Source of the DNA: Alkaliphilus sp. B6464
GTDB lineage: Bacteria; Bacillota; Clostridia; Peptostreptococcales; Natronincolaceae
Reading direction: 5' to 3'
Assembly (NCBI RefSeq): GCF_018141165.1
Contig: NZ_CP058557.1
Span: 3,100,001 to 3,164,000, forward strand
DNA length: 64,000 bases
Shown: positions 17,846 through 27,405 of the stretch, piece after piece
How positions within the stretch are numbered: the first letter of the stretch is position 1
How the letters are laid out: each line of letters begins with the position of its first letter
Program-made: the position numbers and the translations under genes
Notes under the pieces: model-generated
Database searches by the model: none
Told to the model about the DNA's origin: nothing
What the model saw: the letters and a program-made list of their open reading frames with translations, nothing else

Positions 17846-18463
17846 TTAGTAAGCAGCAGCAATATGACTAGTATCTCCATATAGAAGAATATTAGGTTGA
17901 TCATTTTCGATCTGTATTAAACTTACACTTGTATTTTGAACATATGGCGGATCCCATAGATTTTCTAAGGACCGTTTTCCAAAATAAGTCATAATTGTTT
18001 TTAAGGTAACTGCATGAGTTACTAATAAAACATTTCCTGTTTTTTTCTCTTCTACTATTTTATTTATTGTCTTTAATGCACGATTTTGTACATGCACGAA
18101 TGTCTCTAGGTCTTTACGATTATATAAATGTGGAGCCTTCATAAAGTTATAATACTCATTTGGATCTAACTTCTCAATCTCCAAAGTAGTTTTTCCTTCC
18201 CAATCTCCTAAAGAAATCTCTCTTAAGTTATTGTCAGCGATAATCTCTAGTTTTCTTTCTCCAGCTATAATTTCAGCAGTTTTAAAGGCTCGTTTACTAG
18301 GACTAGAGTATATTGCATCAAATTTAATATCAATCAGATGATCATGTAAGGCATTTGCATCTTCTATACCTTTTTCTGTTAGGTTAGAGTCCTGCCACCC
18401 CTGCAGCCTTCTCTCAATATTCCATTCTGTCTCCCCATGACGTACTAAGTATATATTCAACAT
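17846..18463 (-). CDS. Histidine phosphatase family protein (phosphoglycerate mutase-like)
   Basis: A 205-residue protein with the catalytic RHGETEWN at residues 8-15, the second Arg in SSPSKRAFKTAEI, Glu in LREISLGDWEGK and the second His in VTHAVTL. It is a cofactor-independent phosphatase of broad type (GpmB/CobC-like). Its substrate cannot be told from sequence. AGGAGGAAC precedes ATG 18463. Confidence 0.85.
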   Translation of the reverse strand: MLNIYLVRHGETEWNIERRLQGWQDSNLTEKGIEDANALHDHLIDIKFDAIYSSPSKRAFKTAEIIAGERKLEIIADNNLREISLGDWEGKTTLEIEKLDPNEYYNFMKAPHLYNRKDLETFVHVQNRALKTINKIVEEKKTGNVLLVTHAVTLKTIMTYFGKRSLENLWDPPYVQNTSVSLIQIENDQPNILLYGDTSHIAAAY

Positions 18464-18593
18464 TTTGTTCCTCCTATATCCTAATTAGTTAAATATATTA
18501 TATCATGTAGAAATGATCTATAATACACCTATCTCACTACTGCAATTGTTTCATTTCTTTTATGACCACGGCTCTGCTGCATTAAGACCGCAT

Positions 18594-18935
18594 CTATGCC
18601 TTTTTAACAAATTCAGATTTTAATTTCATAGCTCCAAAACCGTCAATTTTACAATCAATATCATGATCTCCATCAACTAAACGTATATTTTTTACTTTTG
18701 TACCTATTTTTACGACTAATGAACTTCCTTTTACTTTAAGATCTTTGATTACTGTTACAGAATCACCATCATTTAATACATTTCCATTTGCATCTTTGAT
18801 AATCTTTTTATCTTCACTATTTCCGTTTCCTGATTCTAAAGTCCACTCATGTCCACATTCTGGACAAACCAAAAGACTTCCATCTTCGTAAGTGTATTCT
18901 GAATTACATTTTGGACAATTTGGCAAATCAGTCAT
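18594..18935 (-). CDS. yjdM: Zinc-ribbon YjdM/PhnA family protein
   Basis: A 113-residue protein with two CxxC pairs (CPKCN and CPECG) at the N-terminus and the typical C-terminal SH3-like part: [25 protein letters not shown], then [14 protein letters not shown]. The family was once called alkylphosphonate utilisation PhnA, but its function is not established. GGAGGAAAT precedes ATG 18935. It is monocistronic. Confidence 0.9.
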   Translation of the reverse strand: MTDLPNCPKCNSEYTYEDGSLLVCPECGHEWTLESGNGNSEDKKIIKDANGNVLNDGDSVTVIKDLKVKGSSLVVKIGTKVKNIRLVDGDHDIDCKIDGFGAMKLKSEFVKKA

Positions 18936-19237
18936 AATTTCATTTCCTCCATTCCTTATTGTTAATTATAATATATAAAAATTATTTTCAATTTCATTTT
19001 TACACCTTCATAAGAATAGTAATCAGGAAATTGAAATTTACAAAAAACTATAGGGAGCGCCTTGTCGGCTTATATACTATCATAGTTTTCTTATATTGAC
19101 AAACCTTTCTCTTAGCTCCCTCTGAAGTTCCTTTTCATTAAATAAATATAACCCGTTGAGGTTAGCTTTATTGTATTAAAAATCACCCTCAATTATAGCC
19201 TAAAAAAAGAGCGAGTGTCCTCGTCTTAGATAGCAAA
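18936..19237. other. Intergenic stretch with a coding relic and hairpin
   Basis: On the minus strand about 30 codons ending near 19080 read LYLFNEKELQRELRERFV without a start; it looks like the tail of a lost gene. An AGGGAGC/GCTCCCT pairing about 70 bases apart (19052-19120) overlaps it. Nothing else is recognised. Confidence 0.3.
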
Positions 19238-19447
19238 CTAATCTTCCCACATATCCTTAAATTTATCTTGTATGTATTGCTTTCTCTCTTTTGTAGCTTG
19301 GCCATCCCTATAGTATATTCCATCTATTATAATTAAGACATCTCCTTCTTTTACTTTTTCATCTACTAGACACCTTTCTATATCTACCATTTCTCCATCT
19401 ACTTCAATAACTGCATAATCCCCTTCAAATCTATCTAATATAATCAT
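19238..19447 (-). CDS. DUF3006 domain protein
   Basis: A 69-residue acidic protein of the DUF3006 family (ILDRFEGDYAVIEVDG..., VKEGDVLIIIDGIYY). Its gene follows the metallo-beta-lactamase lipoprotein gene by 20 bases and is surely co-transcribed; this pairing is frequent in Clostridia. The function is unknown, possibly an accessory to the hydrolase. GGGAGAGGGG precedes the ATG. Confidence 0.8.
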   Translation of the reverse strand: MIILDRFEGDYAVIEVDGEMVDIERCLVDEKVKEGDVLIIIDGIYYRDGQATKERKQYIQDKFKDMWED

Positions 19448-19467
19448 AAGTTTTCCCCTCTCCCTTT

Positions 19468-20736
19468 TTACTGTGGTGTAAACGATACTTGAGTTTTAGT
19501 TTCTAAATTATTCTTTACAGCTGTAACATCTACCTTTACCTCAAAGTCAATACTTGCTCTACTAATTTCATATGATATTTCTGCTACCCCATTTTTATCA
19601 GTCACTCCCTCATATGGAGTTGTTTTGGATTTATAATGGTTTAGTATTTTTACTTTAGCACCCTCAACTGGCTTACCATCTGAAGTTACTTTAGCAGTTA
19701 AAACTACACTAGAATTTTGCTTTGGCTTAGTATCGCTAATTGATGCTTCTACATCTAACATCTCAATCTTATCATTTACTACTTTATTACTACTTCCATT
19801 TTTATTACTCCCTTGATCATTTACTTGTCTCTTTCCAACAGTATTAATATCAATTTTTTCTCCATCTAATGTAGCAATTACAGTACCAGCTTCAGCTGTA
19901 TTATAGGTTTTTATATTTCTTTTATTAAGACGGTCCATTACTTCACGATGAGGATGTCCATAGGAGTTATCCTTCCCAGAGGATATCACTGCATAATCAG
20001 GTGTTGTTTTATCTAAAAACCCATCTGTTGTAGAAGAATTTGATCCATGATGTGGCACAAATAATAGATCTATATCTAAATCCTGCTCACTATTTATCAT
20101 CTCATTTTCAGATGTTTTTTCTACATCACCAGTTAACAATACAGAGGTATCCTTCCATGTAAGCTTAACTGTTGCGCTATAATCATTTAGGTTTTCATAT
20201 TTATCCGATATTGGAGCTACCAAAACAGCAGTCGTTTCTCCAAAGGGTATCTCAACTCCAGCTTTAGCAGTTTTAAACTTAAGTCCTGCTCTGCTAACTG
20301 CCTCTACAAAGTTCTCAAAGGTTCTTGTAGTATGGGTAGCTTTAGGGTAATATACTGAACCTACTTTTAATTCTTTAAACACCGTAGGCGCTCCATTAAT
20401 ATGATCTGCATGGGGATGGGTGAATACGGCTACATCAATATGTTCGTATCCGATATCTTTAATGTAATCAACAATAATTCTTCCCGAATTCTCATCATCT
20501 CCACCTGCATCATAAAGCATTGTTTTACCATCTGCTCCAACAATAAAAGCTGAACTTCCCTGCCCAACGTCAATAAAGTGAACTTTTAAACCTGCTGATT
20601 CTTCACCATCAACAACTTTAGGAGATACTTCTTCCCCTTCTAATATTGAATTTGGGTCAGCTTCTGCACAACCAAATAGTAATAGAATAACCATAGAGAT
20701 TATTAATACTAAACTAACTTTCTTCTTTACAAACAT
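19468..20736 (-). CDS. ComEC-like metallo-beta-lactamase lipoprotein
   Basis: A 422-residue lipoprotein (LLFGCAEA lipobox). The metallo-beta-lactamase domain (residues about 50-310) resembles the soluble domain of ComEC: VGQGSSAFIV, FTHPHADHINGAP (HxHxDH), LLTGDVEKTS, VPHHGSNSS, SSGKDNSYGHPH. The C-terminal 90 residues form an Ig-like domain. It acts outside the membrane, possibly as a nuclease or phosphodiesterase. It lacks ComEC membrane segments, so a role in DNA uptake is not implied. AAGGAGG precedes ATG 20736. Confidence 0.85.
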   Translation of the reverse strand: MFVKKKVSLVLIISMVILLLFGCAEADPNSILEGEEVSPKVVDGEESAGLKVHFIDVGQGSSAFIVGADGKTMLYDAGGDDENSGRIIVDYIKDIGYEHIDVAVFTHPHADHINGAPTVFKELKVGSVYYPKATHTTRTFENFVEAVSRAGLKFKTAKAGVEIPFGETTAVLVAPISDKYENLNDYSATVKLTWKDTSVLLTGDVEKTSENEMINSEQDLDIDLLFVPHHGSNSSTTDGFLDKTTPDYAVISSGKDNSYGHPHREVMDRLNKRNIKTYNTAEAGTVIATLDGEKIDINTVGKRQVNDQGSNKNGSSNKVVNDKIEMLDVEASISDTKPKQNSSVVLTAKVTSDGKPVEGAKVKILNHYKSKTTPYEGVTDKNGVAEISYEISRASIDFEVKVDVTAVKNNLETKTQVSFTPQ

Positions 20737-20827
20737 ATTAGTCCTCCTTAGATGTTTTATATTACTTAATTATATTATACCCTTTTTCTAACAAGTACAA
20801 ATTTCCACTAAAGAAACTTGGTAAATC

Positions 20828-20882
20828 AAATAAAAAGACACCACCCCTAGATCCTTCTAGAAGTGGTATTTTAAAATATTTT
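20828..20882. repeat. Terminator-like palindrome, copy 1 of a recurring hairpin
   Basis: ACCACCCCTAGATCC-type hairpin, with arms CCACcCCTAGA and TCTAGaaGTGG. It occurs again almost identically at 47376 and 51010 and as a degenerate form at 35964. Here it sits at the stop codon of the chemoreceptor gene and probably ends its transcript. Confidence 0.7.
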
Positions 20883-22414
20883 TATTTAATCAATTCATTC
20901 ATTTGTAATGCAATACCATTTAAATTTTCAGCATTAGCTGATAGTTCCTGGCTCATAGCAGCACTTTGTTTAAATGATTGACTCAAGTGATTGAATTCAT
21001 TGATAGCACTTTCTGTTATACCATATATTCTTTCATTAAATCCTACAATATTTCTCGTTTCTTCAAGCTGTTTATTTATAATGGCATTAATATCAACTAT
21101 TGACTTTGTAAAGCTTTTTAAGTCATCTATCATACTCTTTACATTCTCTACTGTGTGATCAATAGCATTATCGCTATTGATGATTTGTTCATTATTATTA
21201 GTCATTAAATCCTCTATATCTACAATGTTGGTCTTAAGTTCATCTGTAATCCCTACAACATCATCTAATGATTGTTTCGTATTTTCAGCTAGTTTTCTAA
21301 TTTCATTAGCAACAACTGCAAATCCTTTACCTAATTCTCCGGCCCTTGCTGCTTCAATAGATGCATTTAATGCCAACAGATTTGTTTGCTCTGCAATATT
21401 ACCAATAATTAATAAAATTTCATCTACTTTTTTAGCTTTGTCTTTTAGTTTTTTAGCCACATCAAATGTAAATGCGATGCTTTCTTTCGTGTTATCCATC
21501 ATTTTTAGTGCCTCATTTAAAGATTTTTCATTTTCACTGGATAAGGCCATCAGTGCCAAGGATGAATTTTCAGTGTTTTTCAACTCACTTGAAACTATCT
21601 CGGTTCCTTCTAATAAATTTTGAAGGCTGTTATTATTTTCTCTAGATTTATCTAATATCTCATTATTTGAGTGTAACACCTGTTGACTAGTATACGCTAT
21701 CTCTTGCATAGAACTACTTTCTTCTTCAGCAATAGATGATACCATATCACTTGCATCTAATAAAGTATTGGCAAAATGTGCGGTTTTCTCAAGAATATGT
21801 AGTGTTTTTTTATTATTATTTCTAAGATCTTCTTCATTCTTTTCAATTTCACTTAGTAGTTTTGAAGCAAAAAAAGTAAATAGGAAAATTCCAAATGAAG
21901 TAAGAGTAATCACAATTATTCTCATAATCATCTCTTGTAGAAAAACTTCTTGTCCCGGTAAAGCAATTGGATACAATTTAAATATTATAACCTGACATAG
22001 CATTCCAGTAACAATAAAGGCAATATTTAGTTTAATATCTAAAAATAGAGCACCTAATATAATAAAATAAAATACACTCATCCAAAGCTCCTTAGACGGA
22101 ACCATAAATATCAAGTAAAGATAATTCACAAAAGTTAATATAAATATCAATACCTTTAACTGCTTAAAGATTTTTTCGTTAAAATTTTCATTAACGACTG
22201 TTCTTTTATGCAGAATAAAAAAAAGAATAGTTTCTATGGTAATTAATATACCAAATATACCAAGAGACCCCCATTGAATTGAATCATATAGTCCAAGATA
22301 TTTCATCAAAGAAAAAGCTAGCATAGCCATGAATCCACTAATCGAATAAATAATTAATACAACCTTCAGTGTTTTTTTCTGATAATCGACAATTGTATTT
22401 GCATTATTTAACAT
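20882..22414 (-). CDS. Methyl-accepting chemotaxis protein
   Basis: A 510-residue receptor with a block of about six membrane helices (residues 20-190) and no large external sensor domain, then a cytoplasmic signalling region. The hairpin tip reads [34 protein letters not shown]. The membrane block may sense a lipophilic or energetic signal. Start ATG 22414 has AAAGGAGAT at good spacing. The gene begins 32 bases after the KAS III-like gene and should share its transcript and c-di-GMP riboswitch. Confidence 0.88.
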   Translation of the reverse strand: MLNNANTIVDYQKKTLKVVLIIYSISGFMAMLAFSLMKYLGLYDSIQWGSLGIFGILITIETILFFILHKRTVVNENFNEKIFKQLKVLIFILTFVNYLYLIFMVPSKELWMSVFYFIILGALFLDIKLNIAFIVTGMLCQVIIFKLYPIALPGQEVFLQEMIMRIIVITLTSFGIFLFTFFASKLLSEIEKNEEDLRNNNKKTLHILEKTAHFANTLLDASDMVSSIAEEESSSMQEIAYTSQQVLHSNNEILDKSRENNNSLQNLLEGTEIVSSELKNTENSSLALMALSSENEKSLNEALKMMDNTKESIAFTFDVAKKLKDKAKKVDEILLIIGNIAEQTNLLALNASIEAARAGELGKGFAVVANEIRKLAENTKQSLDDVVGITDELKTNIVDIEDLMTNNNEQIINSDNAIDHTVENVKSMIDDLKSFTKSIVDINAIINKQLEETRNIVGFNERIYGITESAINEFNHLSQSFKQSAAMSQELSANAENLNGIALQMNELIK

Positions 22415-22446
22415 AATATCTCCTTTCTGAGTGCCGCTTTGCTCTA

Positions 22447-23451
22447 CTACCATTTATAGAGCAAAGCTTCCATAGTATATCCTGCTGCAACAGAGCAAAA
22501 TATAATAATCTCATCTTTTTTAAAGGCTTCTTTTTTCAGTCTATCATTTAATGCTATAATAGGACTAGCACTGCCATTATAACCATATTTATCCGCAACA
22601 AAAGTAGCTTGTCCCATTTCTGCTCCCAATTTTTCTAAGGTAATTCTTATATCTTCCTTTGAAAATTGTGACATAAAATAATGAGAAACATCTCTTGGTT
22701 GGTAATTATATTCTTCTAGTAATTTGATTATTAGTTCTGACCATTTATCGGCAAGAAAGCTAAAATCAAAAGGCGTCCATTCCATTTTCCTATGATAGGA
22801 AGTCAAGTTATCCTTCGAAATATTTAATAAACCACAAGCTGGAAATCTTATGGTGTTATTATAGTCATCATCAGTATACATTCTAGAACCTAGTATACCT
22901 CTTATTTCTTCCTCTTCCCTCACTTCTAATATAACTGCAGCAGCACCATCTCCTACGATAGAGTATGTCACCATGTCATCTTCCCGTCCAAAAGGGCTAA
23001 CTAATACAGAACCAACAACTAGAACTCTCTTATATTTTTCATCTGTTTTTAAATATCGACTTGCTACATCCATTGCATTAACCATGCCTACACAATTATT
23101 ATTCATATCAAACACACTAGATGCATTTTTAGCCTTTAACTTATTTCTGATAATCAATGCACATGTAGGCATTAAATATTCAGGGGTATCTGTTGCTGAT
23201 ATGATCATGTCAATATCCTCAGGATTAAGCCCTGCATCTGTTAAAGCTTTTTCAGCAGCCTTAACCCCCATATCGATACTATTTTCATTTCCTAATGTCT
23301 GTTTTCTGGTTTTTCTACCTAACTTGTTAAGCAAGTTTTCTACATGATCTTCATTACCATATTCTTTAAAATGGTTAATAATAAATTCATTACTTACCTC
23401 TTTTGTTGGATGATATGTCCCTACTCCAACCATATGTACATTTTTGCGCAT
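22447..23451 (-). CDS. Beta-ketoacyl-ACP synthase III-like protein
   Basis: A 334-residue thiolase-fold protein of the FabH family. Cys120 in MNNNCVGM aligns with the active-site Cys. The FabH His-Gln-Ala-Asn segment is replaced by MSQFS (Ser261 where His is expected), and KYGYNGSAS replaces the Asn motif. Cys-dependent acyl transfer remains possible, but decarboxylative condensation is doubtful. It may make a specialised lipid or signal. The gene is not in a fatty-acid cluster and is followed by a chemotaxis receptor. GGGGGCAAGG precedes ATG 23451. Confidence 0.8.
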   Translation of the reverse strand: MRKNVHMVGVGTYHPTKEVSNEFIINHFKEYGNEDHVENLLNKLGRKTRKQTLGNENSIDMGVKAAEKALTDAGLNPEDIDMIISATDTPEYLMPTCALIIRNKLKAKNASSVFDMNNNCVGMVNAMDVASRYLKTDEKYKRVLVVGSVLVSPFGREDDMVTYSIVGDGAAAVILEVREEEEIRGILGSRMYTDDDYNNTIRFPACGLLNISKDNLTSYHRKMEWTPFDFSFLADKWSELIIKLLEEYNYQPRDVSHYFMSQFSKEDIRITLEKLGAEMGQATFVADKYGYNGSASPIIALNDRLKKEAFKKDEIIIFCSVAAGYTMEALLYKW

Positions 23452-23498
23452 GTCCTTGCCCCCTATTGAATTATTTTATAACTAAACTTAGTAAATAT

Positions 23499-23534
23499 AA
23501 AAAAATAGACATACCTAAGCTAGGCTATCTATTT
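23499..23534 (-). terminator. Terminator stem of the c-di-GMP riboswitch
   Basis: On the minus strand AATAGATAGCCTA pairs with TAGGTaTGTCTATT (one bulged A, G-U pairs) around a GCT loop and is followed by TTTTTTT. It lies just after the aptamer and about 50 bases before the KAS III-like start codon, so it can act as the expression platform. Confidence 0.75.
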
Positions 23535-23540
23535 GTAATA

Positions 23541-23632
23541 GCTTTTAACTTAGCAACCTGGCAATCATAGAAAAAATTTTCCTTAGACCCATGGCTTTGC
23601 GTCCTTACCTTTCAGTAAGTTTGCCATTTATA
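23541..23632 (-). ncRNA. Cyclic di-GMP-I (GEMM-I) riboswitch aptamer
   Basis: The minus strand shows the GEMM-I core in order: GGCAAAC, a P2 stem CTTAC-TGAAAG-GTAAG with a GAAA tetraloop, GGACGCAAAGCC, then GGGTCTAAGG, and after a variable hairpin GCCAGGTTGC. This matches the established consensus (GGCAAAC, GAAA loop, GGACGCAAAGCC, CUAA, GGUNGC). Followed by an intrinsic terminator, it should switch transcription of the KAS III-like and chemoreceptor genes in response to c-di-GMP. Confidence 0.92.
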
Positions 23633-23815
23633 AGTATTTTGTATATATATGTATATATATATCTTATTATAATTATAATATCATACTTTACATTATGTTA
23701 CTATATTATCATACTACTATATTGTAAAAAATTATCGTAAATTGGCTGAAATAGTAAAATAAAAAAATATCACCTTACACATTTTCATTTAATACGACTA
23801 AAAAAATCTTTTAAT

Positions 23816-23987
23816 TTAATGACTTATGAGGTTGGCTACATAATGATCATAAAGCCATTCTGTCTCTCTTAAAGTCCCTTCTTCAGTAAATCTTAATCTT
23901 TCAGGAATAGCTCTACTCTTGTAGTTATTTTCAGCACATCTAATCTCTATTCTATTAATAAATACCCTACCAATATATTTATTTATA
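23816..23987 (-). pseudogene. C-terminal fragment of a RimL-like GNAT acetyltransferase
   Basis: About 55 codons without a start encode INRIEIRCAENNYKSRAIPE, then RLRFTEEGTLRETEWLYDHY and a TAA stop. This is the well-conserved end of ribosomal-protein-serine acetyltransferases (acetyl-CoA loop and C-terminal strand). The N-terminal two-thirds is missing, replaced by the downstream end of another gene and the riboswitch region. Confidence 0.8.
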
Positions 23988-23992
23988 TATTT

Positions 23993-24757
23993 TTACAAAT
24001 TGATAGTCATTCCTATCTCTTCCATAAATATAGTTTGAATAAAACTATCCTTATTACGTTCATAACTTTTTTTTGCAACTCTTATCCAGTTAAACTTATC
24101 CAATTCCTTATAAGGTAGATGTACTACTAATATTTTTTGTGTATCAGTATAATTCTTAATGATTTCCCTAGCTCTAGGAATACTTACATAAGGGAAATTT
24201 ACGATTAACGCATCTATTTTATGTTGTTTAAGATTAAGTGATTCAAAATTTTCTTTAACTGGAGCAGCATCGCCTAGATGTAATATTTTTACACCATATT
24301 CTATAATAAAAGCTAGATTATTTACATCTACACAATCTTCCCCCTCATGAATCATTGATATTGCTTGAATTTCTACCCCATTTATATTAATTCTCTCACT
24401 ACAGTGAAATAAAGGGTCTAACTCAACTAAATTAATAGACCTATTATTAGACATGCAGTATCTTATTCTAGAAATAGCTTTGCTTGTCGATATAACAGCT
24501 GTATTAGGACTTTTTTCTAAAAAACTACATATTAAGTTAGCATCAAAATGATCACTATGTTGATGAGTTATTAGCATAATATCTATATTATCAAAAGGAG
24601 GAATACCATTTATTATTTTTTCTCTAATTTCTACAGGTGTGCTCTTATAGATTCGTATTTTAGAACTACACAAACCATCTATTAATATCTTTTTATTATT
24701 AATATTGATTAAAACACCTGCATTAGATACATAAGTTATACTTTTTGAATTATCCAC
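23993..24757 (-). CDS. Metallo-beta-lactamase fold hydrolase, UlaG-like
   Basis: A 254-residue cytoplasmic protein with LITHQHSDHFDANL (HxHxDH), a His in MIHEGED and Asp in LHLGDAAP, giving the di-metal site. It resembles the UlaG/RNase Z-like small-molecule hydrolase group. The substrate is unknown. It starts at GTG 24757 with GAGGAG upstream and lies 24 bases after the PC4-domain gene. Confidence 0.8.
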   Translation of the reverse strand: MDNSKSITYVSNAGVLININNKKILIDGLCSSKIRIYKSTPVEIREKIINGIPPFDNIDIMLITHQHSDHFDANLICSFLEKSPNTAVISTSKAISRIRYCMSNNRSINLVELDPLFHCSERININGVEIQAISMIHEGEDCVDVNNLAFIIEYGVKILHLGDAAPVKENFESLNLKQHKIDALIVNFPYVSIPRAREIIKNYTDTQKILVVHLPYKELDKFNWIRVAKKSYERNKDSFIQTIFMEEIGMTINL

Positions 24758-24781
24758 AATCAGCGCTCCTCAACTTCATAA

Positions 24782-24997
24782 TTATAAATCTATCTCATTC
24801 AATATATCTCTTAATTTCTTTAATTCTTCTCTACTAAGTGTAACTCCCTTACCCATTTTTATATGTTCTGGGTCCCATTCTCTAATATCGAATTTAGCTT
24901 CTCGTCCGTTCCAACTAATAAGATTTAGTTCCTTTGTCCAGCCTTTATTACTTTCAGATAAAATATACCAATTATAATTAAAGTTATCCCTAGCCAA
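24782..24997 (-). CDS. PC4/YdbC-type single-stranded nucleic acid binding protein
   Basis: A 71-residue protein matching the YdbC/PC4 family (WNGREAKFDIREWDPEHIKMGKGVTLSREELKKLRDIL). Family members bind single-stranded DNA or RNA as dimers. I start at TTG 24997 because the next in-frame codon upstream is a stop. A G-rich AAGGGGATG lies somewhat far, so the exact start is less certain. Confidence 0.8.
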   Translation of the reverse strand: MARDNFNYNWYILSESNKGWTKELNLISWNGREAKFDIREWDPEHIKMGKGVTLSREELKKLRDILNEIDL

Positions 24998-25089
24998 TTC
25001 AATTTAATCATTCATCCCCTTACTTATGTCATTTAACTCATCTAGTGTGTATTAAAAAGGATGATGTGACACAAATATAATGCAGATTT

Positions 25090-25524
25090 TTATAACTTAC
25101 TGGAATCTATTTTTTTATATTTTTTTATTTTTTCACCTGTAATGCAGACTGATATAATAACTGAAATAAAGAAGCTTAATAGGTAAAATATCATATAAAA
25201 AAACATAGCAAAATTACCCCCAGCTGATAATTTCCCATATTCTGGATGTATTCTATTTAACCAATAATAGATAAAATTTGTTTCTCTATATATTAAAAAA
25301 GTTATAGTCCCTGCCGGTAATGAAATCAACCATTTATAAAACGAATTTCGATGAGTGTTTGATGACATTAAAAAACCAATTATTATATTTGTCAAAATAG
25401 CTACTAAAAGGATAATCCAAAAATCAAAGTTGCTATATGTCAATGTCAAAACCATAGTCCAAAAAAACGATGATATATAAATAACACCACAAGCTATTCC
25501 TTTAAGAATTTTTATTATATCCAT
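25090..25524 (-). CDS. Small four-helix membrane protein
   Basis: A 144-residue hydrophobic protein with four likely membrane helices and a short Lys-rich tail (GEKIKKYKKID). The ribosome site AAAGGTAGG precedes the ATG. I do not recognise a family. Confidence 0.5.
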   Translation of the reverse strand: MDIIKILKGIACGVIYISSFFWTMVLTLTYSNFDFWIILLVAILTNIIIGFLMSSNTHRNSFYKWLISLPAGTITFLIYRETNFIYYWLNRIHPEYGKLSAGGNFAMFFYMIFYLLSFFISVIISVCITGEKIKKYKKIDSSKL

Positions 25525-25690
25525 ACTAACCTACCTTTCTATATTATCTTATTTACCTACTTTTATAAAATGCATGGTATAAGATGACACTTTATTTTTA
25601 TATATTTATCTTTTGATCTTTTAGCTCTTAGAAAAGTCTTCTGCCACCGCCTTGGGCGGTTTAGTTCTTTAAGAATTATGTGCCGTAAAT

Positions 25691-25927
25691 TTATTTACCT
25701 TTTAGCTTAATATTTTTAATAATCAATATGATAGAAAATACTGCTAATAATACAAATCCTGCCAATGATAGTATATTAGTTAGTAAAACTATGATTTCTC
25801 CAAATATACTTGTACCATATCCTCCTGGAAACATCCCCAGTTTAGAATATGCAAATATACTACTATTTAATGAAGCTAATATCACGCTTCCCAAAATACA
25901 ATAAAGTATTTGTTTATTTTTATCCAT
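25691..25927 (-). CDS. Small two-helix membrane protein
   Basis: A 78-residue protein with two membrane helices around a Gly-rich loop (LGMFPGGYGTSIFGE) and a basic C-terminus. AGGAGGTAAT sits 8 bases before ATG 25927, good evidence that it is translated. No family is recognised. Confidence 0.55.
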   Translation of the reverse strand: MDKNKQILYCILGSVILASLNSSIFAYSKLGMFPGGYGTSIFGEIIVLLTNILSLAGFVLLAVFSIILIIKNIKLKGK

Positions 25928-26119
25928 TCATATTACCTCCTAGGGCGAAGCCTTTAAAGTTTCTATACCTGAAACAAAGACAATTACTCCATTCAGTGAA
26001 GAATTTATTAGTTGCCAGTTTTTGTATAGCAAATAATAAATAAAATAGGAATCATTATTATCTCACCTCATTTTGGAAAAGTAGCTTATTATTACCTACG
26101 TCCATAAAGGCCACTATCA

Positions 26120-26404
26120 CTATATCAAATAAACAATATATAAAATTAAGCGATACAGACTGTTACAGTCGCTTGGTCTAGCTCTAGGGTAGGTAATTCT
26201 CCATTCCTTCCAAATTAAATATCCCCAAAAAGTTACAATGCCACTTAGATATATTACTACATTTTTAATAGCATCTAAACGCATCATTGAATGGGTCTTA
26301 GACACATCATTATAAGAATACGACATAAATAATGTTGATACTAATTTCTCTTTTTCATAATATTTCTCTTGAGCTAACATAAATAATTTCTTGAATAATT
26401 TCAA
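26120..26404 (-). CDS. Small protein with one membrane helix, possibly degenerate
   Basis: Ninety-four residues from TTG 26404, which has GAGGGGAG seven bases upstream (an ATG at 26437 has no such site). The first 30 residues are basic and helical, one hydrophobic helix follows, and the tail after RARPSDCNS looks unlike coding sequence, so a frameshift near the end is possible. Confidence 0.35.
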   Translation of the reverse strand: MKLFKKLFMLAQEKYYEKEKLVSTLFMSYSYNDVSKTHSMMRLDAIKNVVIYLSGIVTFWGYLIWKEWRITYPRARPSDCNSLYRLILYIVYLI

Positions 26405-26491
26405 TTTTATTCTCCCCTCTGAACTATTTATACTCATTAACTAATTTCAAAAATAATTAGTAACATGAAATAGACAAATATAGATAATATA

Positions 26492-26545
26492 TTCTATATA
26501 TACAAATTATTTCCTGCAAGATTACAAAAATACAAAATAAAAAAG
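26492..26545. repeat. Short repeated segment shared with 37676-37728
   Basis: A stretch containing TATTTCCTGCAAGAT followed by an A-rich ACAAAATAAAA, found in the same orientation at 37676-37728. Each copy ends at a terminator hairpin. It may be a small decayed mobile sequence. Confidence 0.5.
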
Positions 26546-26575
26546 CGTACATAAAGTTTATCTATGTACGCTTTT
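26541..26575. terminator. Terminator hairpin AAAAGCGTACATA
   Basis: Perfect 13-bp inverted repeat with a 9-base loop, flanked by A and T runs, about 80 bases after the MgtC-family stop on the minus strand. Confidence 0.8.
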
Positions 26576-26655
26576 AATTAATTATTCTATTATCATAAAT
26601 TTTACAGTATCTAGGAGTTTATAAGCACCACTATCCCATAAAAAATATCTAAAAT

Positions 26656-27363
26656 TTAGGATAGACATGCCGTTGATAAGTCTCCTTCCCATATTGCATC
26701 TTCTACTCCATGTACATTTAAAATTTCACTAAAAAAACTTTGACTTATAGGTTTAGATGGTAACTTCACCATAAATCTAATTTCTGTTACATACTCTTCG
26801 TATGCTTCATCATCATATTCGCTATTAACCTTAATATCTTTAATATTAATGTTATGTTTGCCTAGTATATGCCCTATATCACCTATTAATCCAGATCTTT
26901 CTTTACACTGAACGATTAATGATTTATATTGGCTTTTAAATACTTTCTCTTCTATAAAACCCAAACTTCCTAGGGTAAACAAAACTATTATTGTAGTTGC
27001 AAATCCCCCTAAATAATAACCATTGCCTATAGCTAATCCTATACCTCCACAAACCCAAATACTTGCAGCAGTAGTTAACCCTTTAATATTGCCTCCTGTT
27101 CTCATAATGGTTCCTGCCCCTAAAAACCCGATTCCACTAACTACTTGAGCAGCTAATCTAGCAGGCTCTCCACCATTATTATTGGCACCTAGTCCCTGAA
27201 AACCATACATAGATATTAACATAATTAGGGTAGAGCCTAATGTAACTAATATATGGGTTCTAAGTCCAGCAGGACGATTGTTAGCCTCTCTTTCTAGACC
27301 AACAACACCTCCTGCTATAGCTGATAATATCAATCTTAAAGCAACTTCCCAATCACTTATCAA
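26656..27363 (-). CDS. MgtC/SapB family membrane protein
   Basis: A 235-residue protein. The N-terminal half has four to five membrane helices with LSAIAGGVVGLEREANNRPAGLRTHILV and SGIGFLGAGTIM, both diagnostic of MgtC. The C-terminal 85 residues form an ACT-like cytoplasmic domain. MgtC proteins inhibit ATP synthase or affect Mg2+ and phosphate stress in pathogens; the role in clostridia is unclear. Start TTG 27363 with GGAGGT upstream. Confidence 0.9.
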   Translation of the reverse strand: MISDWEVALRLILSAIAGGVVGLEREANNRPAGLRTHILVTLGSTLIMLISMYGFQGLGANNNGGEPARLAAQVVSGIGFLGAGTIMRTGGNIKGLTTAASIWVCGGIGLAIGNGYYLGGFATTIIVLFTLGSLGFIEEKVFKSQYKSLIVQCKERSGLIGDIGHILGKHNINIKDIKVNSEYDDEAYEEYVTEIRFMVKLPSKPISQSFFSEILNVHGVEDAIWEGDLSTACLS

Positions 27364-27405
27364 TATCTCTACCTCCTTTATTGTAGTACCTAAAAGATCC
27401 TAGCC

